Positions 55,172 through 64,000 of a stretch of 64,000 nucleotides of DNA are shown here, piece by piece. The notes beneath the pieces are model-generated. The model had not been told where the DNA came from, searched no databases, and was given only the letters and a program-made list of their open reading frames with translations. Each line of letters begins with the position of its first letter. The stretch's first letter is position 1. The DNA is from Allygus modestus (taxonomy: Eukaryota > Arthropoda > Insecta > Hemiptera > Cicadellidae): contig OY776112.1 of NCBI GenBank assembly GCA_963675035.1, forward strand, positions 383,497,078 through 383,561,077. Direction: 5' to 3'. Both the position numbers and the translations under genes were made by a program.

Positions 55172-57869
55172 TACCCATATCCCCAAGATGTTGAAGAGTC
55201 ACGGATCGATAGCAGTGTAACAGCGGCTCACAGACATACACATATCCCCAAGATGTTTAAGTGTCACGGATCGATAGCAGTGTAACAGCGGCTCACAGAC
55301 ATACACATATCCCCAAGATTTTGAAGTGTCACGGATCGATAGCAGTGTAACAGCGGCTCACAGACATACACATATCCCCAAGATTTTGAAGTGTCACGGA
55401 TCGATAGCAGTGTAACAGCGGCTCACAGACATACACATATCCCCAAGATGTTGAAGTGTCACGGATCGATAGCAGTGTAACTGCGGCTCAGAGACATACA
55501 CATATCCCCAAGATGTGAATTGTCACGGATCGATAGCAGTGTAACAGCGGCTCACAGACATACACATATCCCCAAGATGTGAAGTGTCACGGATCGATAG
55601 CAGTGTAACAGCGGCTCACAGACATACACATATCCCCAAGATGTGAAGTGTCACGGATCGATAGCAGTGTAACTGCGGCTCACAGACATACACATATCCC
55701 CAAGATGTGAAGGGTCACGGATCGATAGCAGTGTAACAGTGGCTCACAGACATACACATATCCCCAAGATGTGAAGTGTCACGGATCGATAGCAGTGTAA
55801 CAGTGGCTCACAGACATACACATATCCCCAAGATGTTGAAGTGTCACGGATCGATAGCAGTGTAACAGTGGCTCACAGACATACACATATCCCCAAGATG
55901 TGAAGTGTCACGGATCGATAGCAGTGTAACAGTGGCTCACAGACATACACATATCCCCAAGATATGAAGTGTCACGGATCGATAGCAGTGTAACAGTGGC
56001 TCGCAGACATACACATATCCCCAAGATGTGAAGGGTCACGGATCTATAGCAGTGTAACAGCGGCTCACAGACATACACATATCCCCAAGATGTGAAGTGT
56101 CACGGATCGATAGCAGTGTAACAGCGGCTCACAGACATACACATATCCCCAAGATGTTGAAGTGTCACGGATCGATAGCAGTGTAACAGCGGCTCACAGA
56201 CATACTCATATCCCCAAGATGTTGAAGTGTCACGGATCGATAGCAGTGTAACTGCGGCTCACAGACATACACATATCCCCAAGATGTGAAGTGTTACGGA
56301 TCGATAGCAGTGTAACAGCGGCTCACAGACATACACATATCCCCAAGATGTGAAGTGTTACGGATCGATAGCAGTGTAACAGCGGCTCACAGACATACAC
56401 ATATCCCAAGATGTGAAGTGTCACGGATCGATAGCAGTGTAACAGCGGCTCACAGACATACACATATCCCCAAGATGTGAAGTGTTACGGATCGATAGCA
56501 GTGTAACAGTGGCTCACAGACATACACATATCCCCAAGATGTGAAGTGTCACGGATCGATAGCAGTGTAACAGCGGCTCACAGACATACTCATATCCCCA
56601 AGATGTTGAAGTGTCACGGATCGATAGCAGTGTAACTGCGGCTCACAGACATACACATATCCCCAAGATGTGAATTGTCACGGATCGATAGCAGTGTAAC
56701 AGCGGCTCACAGACATACACATATCCCCAAGATGTGAAGTGTCACGGATCGATAGCAGTGTAACAGCGGCTCACAGACATACACATATCCCCAAGATGTG
56801 AAGTGTCACGGATCGATAGCAGTGTAACTGCGGCTCACAGACATACACATATCCCCAAGATGTGAAGGGTCACGGATCGATAGCAGTGTAACAGTGGCTC
56901 ACAGACATACACATATCCCCAAGATGTGAAGTGTCACGGATCGATAGCAGTGTAACAGTGGCTCACAGACATACACATATCCCCAAGATGTTGAAGTGTC
57001 ACGGATCGATAGCAGTGTAACAGTGGCTCACAGACATACACATATCCCCAAGATGTGAAGTGTCACGGATCGATAGCAGTGTAACAGTGGCTCACAGACA
57101 TACACATATCCCCAAGATATGAAGTGTCACGGATCGATAGCAGTGTAACAGCGGCTCACAGGCATACACATATCCCCAAGATGTGAAGGGTCACGGATCG
57201 ATAGCAGTGTAACAGCGGCTCACAGACATACTCATATCCCCAAGATGTTGAAGTGTCACGGATCGATAGCAGTGTAACTGCGGCTCACAGACATACACAT
57301 ATCCCCAAGATGTGAAGTGTTACGGATCGATAGCAGTGTAACAGCGGCTCACAGACATACACATATCCCCAAGATTTGAAGTGTTACGGATCGATAGCAG
57401 TGTAACAGCGGCTCACAGACATACACATATCCCCAAGATGTGAAGTGTTACGGATCGATAGCAGTGTAACAGTGGCTCACAGACATACACATATCCCCAA
57501 GATGTGAAGTGTTACGGATCGATAGCAGTGTAACAGTGGCTCACAGACATACACATATCCCCAAGATGTGAAGTGTTACGGATCGATAGCAGTGTAACAG
57601 TGGCTCACAGACATACACATATCCCCAAGATTTGAAGTGTCACGGATCGATAGCAGTGTAACAGTGGCTCACAGACATACACATATCCCCAAGATGTGAA
57701 GTGTTACGGATCGATAGCAGTGTAACAGTGGCTCACAGACATACACATATCCCCAAGATTTGAAGTGTCACGGATCGATAGCAGTGTAACAGTGGCTCAC
57801 AGACATACACATATCCCCAAGATGTGAAGGGTCACGGATCGATAGCAGTGTAAGAGCGTCTCACAGACC
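55172..57869. repeat. Satellite array, ~64-bp unit, about 42 copies
   Basis: Unit: CATATCCCCAAGATGTGAAG, TGTCACGGATCGATAGCAGT, GTAACAGCGGCTCACAGACA, TACA; 64 bp, or 65 bp when GTTGAAG replaces GTGAAG. Variants (AACAGTGG, AACTGCGG, TTACGG, GAAGGGTC) are arranged nonrandomly. The array ends with a degenerate unit (GTAAGAGCGTCTCACAGACC). Its start is preceded by a partial look-alike, TCACTATCGCAGTGA. All units share the ATCGAT palindrome. Confidence 0.97.
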
Positions 57870-58601
57870 TCAGAGATAGTGTGGTCAATCTCCGGGATAA
57901 TTATTATTTTTACTGCTCCTCCGGGCTGTCTCTTGTTCCCCGTCCATTTCAGATTCAGTCGGGTTCTTGGAACGACAGTCGTCTCTCTTTGTAAACCCCG
58001 CCTGTTGTATCTCTGTTTATTTCCAAGATCAACTCGGACGTTGTGGTTTCTATCTCGTGACATGACACTTTGCTATCACACAGACATTCGTGCTTAATTC
58101 ATTTGTATGTGCGGTATTCGACAACAAGGTTGAAAAGGTTGATGTATGCGATCATTAGCTAACAAACAACTAACACGTTTAGTATATGCTGATATTGTTG
58201 GTTAAAGCTTCTGATAAAATCACATTGTTGACTTACACGAAGCAAAATCAGCTTTTAAAGTTAAATAAACCGTATTATGTAATGGGATATATGCAATCAG
58301 ACTAATTGTGTTTGTTAAATATTTATTCTAAAATATGAATAACCAAACATGCTTTAACTGCAAAGGATTGCATTACATTATTACAAACATTATATTATTG
58401 TTACATTACTACATAAAGTGATAACTGAAAATGTATTTAATGTATAGTTAATCAGTTCTACTTTAGAGAGTTAGAACAACAATTGAGTAGAAATAAATTA
58501 TAATATTGTGAAGAAAACTTGTTGATCTTTAAAATTGTATTTTATAAAACGAGTTGTGAACATCGCGACTTTAAAGAGTAAGCGAGCAACACGAATATAC
58601 T

Positions 58602-58605
<4 letters not shown>
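57870..58605. other. Spacer after the satellite, nothing recognised
   Basis: ORFs on both strands at 57797-58097 overlap and are not supported. Confidence 0.35.

Positions 58606-58654
<49 letters not shown>
58606..58654. repeat. (GT)n microsatellite
   Basis: Pure GT run. No family A or B flanks are seen. Confidence 0.95.
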
Positions 58655-58658
<4 letters not shown>

Positions 58659-59550
58659 ACCTAGTGAGCTGTCAATAATTGTATACCGATTTGCCAGTCT
58701 TCAAAGTAATCTTTCAAAGATGTCAGTGCTATAAATGACTCGACTGACAATTTTTAAAACTTTTATTATTTAGGACTTATAGGTGCCGCTAGGTTTTTAC
58801 CAGCCAATTAGAGTTTTTTTTTCTGGGAAATTCGCGTTCCGTCTACAGGATTTGATTTGATCTGGTAAATTTGATTACGTATACGGTGAAAATAACTCAA
58901 TTCTGGGTTTCTTTATCAGCGCATACAATTCATGATACTGATAGACAACGGGCGAAGCGAATCGTGTAACTTTTCTCATCTCACTGCAAGTATCCGCATT
59001 CGAAGACCCGATGGAAGGATTTCTTGTTTCCAACGTTTATAAAACACTGATGATGACTCCGAATGAGACGAGTCTCGAGATGATGGGTGAGGGGGGGTGT
59101 TAAAGCTTGATAACCGTGGAGCACTGGTGATTGATTAGCAGGCGAGCGGAGTCGACTGAGGGGCGAGCTGGTAGACATCAGATTTAATTAAAACCATCCC
59201 TTCCTTCACAGGGTATCGCCAACACGGGTGCTCTGCGCCGCGTTGGTGAAAACATGGGGAAAACTCCTCTTTCTTCCTTCCGGTTTAGAAATTACTTACT
59301 TTAAGCGCATTTTGAGATCGAGTGCGCTGCTATAAATTGTATTAACCAACACTTTCAACCGAGGCGTTGATTGGTATAGCAGATGTCTACATTTGTTGAT
59401 GCAGCTGTCAACCCTTGGTCGAATAATTGTTCACTTTGCCATAGACTAGACTTCATGTTACTGTGGTGTATCGCGGAGGCAGTTCCACGACATATACTTA
59501 CAAAGGATATTCATTATTGATTATTCTCCCAATCCAATATCCGAGATAAA
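58655..59550. other. Spacer, moderately CpG-rich, no exon supported
   Basis: An exon-like GGTATCGCCAACACGGGTGC between TTCCTTCACAG and GTGAAAAC at 59211-59245 was considered, but its translation fits no semaphorin segment. Confidence 0.35.
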
Positions 59551-59881
59551 AATACGTCCTGCTCGTGATTCTTGATATTCGCTTTGAAACAGAAAGTGTA
59601 TGCGAATCGGTTTAAAACATTTTAAAACAAGTATAGCGAACTGAATATATTATCTAGTTTTATCCAAACGCCAGTTGAATGGGGACGTTTATTTACCAAA
59701 TATGAACTAGGATGTAAATACGTCCTGCTCGTGATTCTTGATATTCGCTTTGAAACAGAAAGTGTATGCGAATCGGTTTAAAACATTTTAAAACAAGTAT
59801 AGCGAACTGAATATATTATCTAGTTTTATCCAAACGCCAGTTGAATGGGGACGTTTATTTACCAAATATGAACTAGGATGT
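59551..59881. repeat. Exact 166-bp tandem duplication
   Basis: The block from AATACGTCCTGCTCGTGATT to GAACTAGGATGT occurs at 59551-59715 and again at 59717-59881 with no difference that I can see. Very recent, or an assembly artefact. Confidence 0.9.
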
Positions 59882-60785
59882 GCAGCGAAACTGAATAATA
59901 ACTAATGAGGAGATAGCTGAATAGGCTTAACAATGACAAGGAGACAAAGGGGTGTTTGCTTAAGGATAATAAATCTGTTAAACATCCACCCCGGCTTGGC
60001 GGCGATATTGTGTGGGAGGGGTAGGTGGGGGTAGTGGTGGGGGGACGAAGGGCCGCGCGTCTGTGGCGACGTGCCGATGGGGCTGTCTTTTGACTGCTAC
60101 AGCCTACAGCCGAACCCGAACTGTTCAATCGATATGACCATTTTGTGTTCTGTTGGATTTGTCTTTATTAATTACAAGGTGGCATTGAGAACACTGAGCA
60201 TGTTGAAAGGTTTCTTACAGATAATACTCAAGTTCAACGGAGTTCTTGCGTAGACTACAATTTTTCGTTTTACAAGATAGTTTTACTGCCTGTTGACTTT
60301 CAGTGACGCATTAGTGACAAACGGGTTTGTCATACAAACTAGATTAAGGAGACACAACTGCTTACTGAACGTATACAAATCTTTACCCATAAATCAGTTT
60401 TAGTTTGCATACCTTTGACCGGAATATTAAAAATGAACAGCGTTATATAATAAAAAATATTAAGCTTAACAATCCTTTTTATCAATTTCGGAATCTACTT
60501 TTGAAAGCCATGATTAGTTCATTTTAATAAATGCACGTTTACCTCTCTTGTCATAAATCTGGCTCATGTTGCACGTCATTTCTTGAAAATTCCACAAAAT
60601 TTAAATTGAATAAGCTTACAAAATCGTTGTACTTTAAACATTAAAATAACAACTTGTTCAGTAAATAAAATAAACTGTTGTGTATATTTTAAATCTTAAG
60701 TTATATATGTTATAGGTTTCCCCTTTATTTGTGTAACAAATTAACATTGACATTTTCCCAAATTTGCGTTCTCCAATTCGTTTTT
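59882..60785. other. Spacer with GC-rich patch, nothing recognised
   Basis: 59985-60080 is G-rich (GGGGGTAGTGGTGGGGGGAC). Opposing ORFs here are unsupported. Confidence 0.35.
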
Positions 60786-60898
60786 GCGAATTTCCCCTTT
60801 AGGGAAGAAGCTGTTACCGTAGGTCTCATTAAGCCCGAGACCATGATAACTTTTCGTTTTGAGGTCCCCAGATGCCAAAAACACCATTCGTTCAAATT

Positions 60899-60973
<75 letters not shown>

Positions 60974-61768
60974 CGTAAGCACGATAACTCTCGTAAAAAA
61001 GGTCCGATCTTAATGAAATTTGGCACACACATGTAAAGTACCATTTATTTGAGCGAGTTCGAAAACCAGACAAATCGCACCATCCCAAGAGGGGTTTTGG
61101 GGGGTTTTGTACCCCAAAAATGTTTTTTTTAAGATGTTCACATGTAATTGTTATCTAATTCAAATTAATCTATACCATTTAATTCAGCTTAAAAAACAAA
61201 CAATTTGATATTTTGATCATTGCTCTACGTCAATTGGTTACTGAGATATTGAAAGAGCTAAACACAGTATGTTGTCTAATGTTATTCTTATGGAGAAAAA
61301 GAAAAAAATTATATCTCAGTTATTTATGAACATAAACTGACAAAACTTGGTATATCGCTTCATCTGGTTGTGGTTTGTTGTTGTTTGTACAAAAAAATCA
61401 TTTTTTCGCCTATGGTTCCCGTAGCATCAAACCTAAGTACTCGGTCCCCATGTTATTCTTATGGAGAATAATAAAAATGTTATATATCGCTTATTTATGA
61501 ATGTATATGGATGAAACTAGGTATGTGACTTCACTTAGATGAGTTCTATTGATATTTGCATAAAAACCCTTTATTTTGTGTTCCTTGTTGCAGAAAACCT
61601 GCGTACTCATCCCTAATGTTATTCTTATGGAGAATAATGAATATTTTAAATATCGCTTATTTATGAATGTATTTCTTATGAATCCTGGTAAGAGGCTTAA
61701 TGTGTTATTAAGACATATATTCATTGGAAATTCGCTGAGTATGCAGGTTTGCTGTGACGGGGTATTTT
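60786..61768 (+). mobile_element. Family A element, copy A8, near full length
   Basis: GCGAATTTCCCCTTTAGGG at 60786, left block (partly deleted: GTAGGTCTCATTAAGCCC), (TA)n at 60901-60967, GTCCGTAAGCACGATAACTC, three units with TGTTATTCTTATGGAGAATA, then GGAAATTCGCTGAGTATGCAG and GTTTGCTGTGACGGGG. Same layout as A4. Confidence 0.8.
60901..60967. repeat. (TA)n microsatellite in A8
   Basis: Pure TA run in the centre of the element. Confidence 0.95.
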
Positions 61769-64000
61769 ATTTTTCATTACCCTGTTATCAAAACAAGAAT
61801 ACTGGACATCCAAATATTTAATAAAACACTGAAGTTTTGGAGAAGATCTTTGTATACTTTGACGTCATTGTTATATATTGTGGGTTTCATGATGTGTCAT
61901 ACACATTTATGACAGCTGTTGTGGGTAGCAAAATATTAAACTCTGCGACTTGTGTGATATTTTTGGACATATAATTCACTTCAACATAATATTTGTAATT
62001 GATATAAATTACCAATTCCTTGCCTTGACCCATTAAACTAAATTTAAATAATTACGTCCCGGAGACAAAAGCTATTCATTATCACGTTTTTCTTTTCCAT
62101 TATAAAAGTTTGCTAAAATATTCATCACTTCTTGCACAATAAGACGGAATGAAGTGCAGGTCTGCTGGAATGACCCAGTTCGCCGGAGGATATTGCATTG
62201 CTCAGCTCTATATTTAAGTCATGTGTAATTAGACTCTGGCTGTTCTGGAATTTATGTCTTTCATATAGGAACAGGTGGTTAACCGGTTCTTATCATCGTT
62301 TCATATCTAATTGGTTCTGTCGTGTTCCTTGTCTTGGTTCAAAGAAAGTTTATTATTTTTGGGTTGATCTTAAAAGAGTTTATCTAAAACAAAATTAAAA
62401 CCATCAAGGAGACAATTAAATACAAACCGCAACCATTACTTGAACCATGGTGTTGTGTTTATCACTATTGGAAAGCTGATCAACTGAAATATATCGTTGC
62501 ACATATCTCAGTTAGCGAAATAATGAATGATATTTAGACTTTGGGTAATACGAAATATGAAGGGAGGATGCTCAAATGAAAGGATGTTCCAAGGTACCGA
62601 GAAAAGGAATTTACCTTGGTATTGCGTTCTCTAGCAAGCCGTAGGGTAAAATTGTCTCCATAATAAAACACCGAGATTGTAACATGCAACGATTGGTGTA
62701 TCCGCCTTTTTTTATTCACAAAATGTGTTTCTGGCGTCTGCTTTGTTTTACATTGCCATCGATTTTTATCATCGAAGAAAATGAAAGTTAAACATTTCTA
62801 CTTGACAGTTAGATGTATTTTATATATTATACATTGCTATTGAAAAACCGAACTCCTGTACAATAATTCTGAATATATGTTGTTTTTTCAATCATACTCA
62901 AGCAACTGGTCCGATTGAGCAACAGTTTTTTTAGGAATATATTATATAATATATTCTAGAACAGACAGGCCATTTCTCCAGAAAATAATCTTTAACCCCC
63001 ATCTGCCTTTAATTTTCCAGTTTTAACTTATGCATACATTACATTTATTGGATCACATGATTATATAAAAACGTTTATTATTTGATAAAATCATATAAGG
63101 TTTACCATACAATGCAAGTCTCACACAACTTACTGTTCTAATTCCCGGTGGGTTCTGGTTCTGCTGCTTATAGTGATTCTAACCTTGTGTCGTTTGAAGT
63201 TGCAGATTTTTCGGGAAGTTGTATGGTCAAAAAGCCTACCTCATTTGGAAATTTAAAACTTGATTCAATAAATACTAAGACTTAAGATTTCCCTTTAGTC
63301 TTATTAAATCAGTTTCAAGTTTTTCTTTTATAGTTTCAATTTAATTATGAACTTTATGAACAATTAATGGTTCATACATACCTTTGTTTGTTCTGTACGT
63401 CTATTTCCCTCCCATTCCGAGAAGGAATGTTGCTGAGTCGCGCAGTTCCGAGACATATACCCCTCGCCTGGGAGAACAAAACTGAGCTTACCACTGTTAA
63501 CAAGTGTCAACCCAAAGTTTTACACTCTCGGGATCTCGACTGTATGAATTTGAACATATCTCTGAGTCGTACTGGAGCTCAGATATTACTTTGTATCTCT
63601 ATTTATATTGTTTTGTCATAAGTAAACTAAATATCTGTTACGTTTATAATTTTTGTAGTGGAACTCTTTTCATCTTTTAGATGTAAGTAGGTTGGTTTTT
63701 AATTGTTTTTTTTTTTTTTTTTTTTTTGAAGATGCGGTTTTAAGAATGTATAGAAAAATAGAAAATAGCACCATTGTGATTCCACGAGCGATTAAATGTA
63801 GTTATTTATAGTAACTGTTTTAATTAAAGAGAAAACTTAGTTCTTAATAATTATTAATAATCTGGAACAATTTTGCATCCTTTACACAAAATGTAAATAT
63901 TTTATTTCAGAATACTCCCGTGATTGTAAAAATCTTAAAATTTAGCTATGAGCACATTTTTTGGAAATAGTTATAAGGCCTATTTTAATTTCCGTTGGCC
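61769..64000. other. AT-rich intron DNA to the window end, nothing recognised
   Basis: Short ORFs only. A run of about 24 T lies at 63704-63727. No semaphorin exon with the expected C-x-N-Y-I-R motif was found. Confidence 0.35.

Noticed and set aside
55172..57869. Regular ~64-bp repeats as a CRISPR array
   Set aside because: The whole unit repeats with no variable spacers, and the genome is eukaryotic. It is a satellite.
59211..59245. Exon-like segment with TTCACAG acceptor and GTGAAA donor
   Set aside because: The translation does not fit the expected semaphorin continuation, and both sites are weak.

Overview
The window is animal nuclear DNA, most likely from an insect with a large, repeat-rich genome. 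It is AT-rich with very little coding sequence. It carries Jockey-like LINE tails, Penelope-like retroelements and DINE-1/Helentron-style elements, plus a short run of the arthropod telomere-type motif CCTAA. The order is uncertain; a hemipteran or other large-genome lineage is only a guess. I see no bacterial-style operons, CRISPR arrays, rRNA genes or intact tRNA genes.

The only host gene I can support is a semaphorin on the + strand. Two short exons at 11723-11768 and 24423-24485 join in phase. Together they encode part of the first blade of the Sema propeller, including the conserved C-x-x-K-G-K motif. The intron between them is 12.65 kb. I found no further exon, so the next intron appears to exceed 39 kb. 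Almost everything else is probably intronic.

The introns are built from repeats. Two related families (A: eight copies or parts; B: five) share a design: an 11-nt subterminal inverted repeat, a central TA/TG microsatellite and a 3' hairpin. This is the layout of nonautonomous Helentrons (DINE-1/HINE type). Penelope-like element (PLE) pieces sit inside the central microsatellites at 12.1, 29.1 and 32.4-33.7 kb. Their ends carry hammerhead-ribozyme-like motifs whose stem I differs in sequence but still pairs in each family. The 32.4-33.7 kb copy keeps a recognisable reverse-transcriptase tail and GIY-YIG endonuclease between inverted terminal repeats.

Other elements are four LINE C-terminal fragments (6.5, 20.9, 22.0 and 42.0 kb), two large foldback palindromes (26.5-27.4 and 34.5-35.8 kb), three small TIR elements (15.4, 15.6 and 20.5 kb) and a decayed unclassified ORF with a probable 5' intron (25.75-26.42 kb). 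Tandem repeats include a 64-bp satellite of about 42 units with an 1155-bp internal duplication (55.2-57.9 kb), a 34-bp-period minisatellite (9.2-9.65 kb), a (TATAAAATCGGGG)-like minisatellite (27.7-28.3 kb), a GTCACC/GACAAC array (36.5-36.8 kb) and arrays of a GTCCTCGCAAG motif (33.8-34.5 and 44.6-45.8 kb).

Scattered CpG-rich, apparently single-copy patches (for example 8.0-8.2, 11.4-11.65, 20.2-20.45, 23.3-23.7 and 30.0-30.2 kb) are the best candidates for intronic regulatory DNA.
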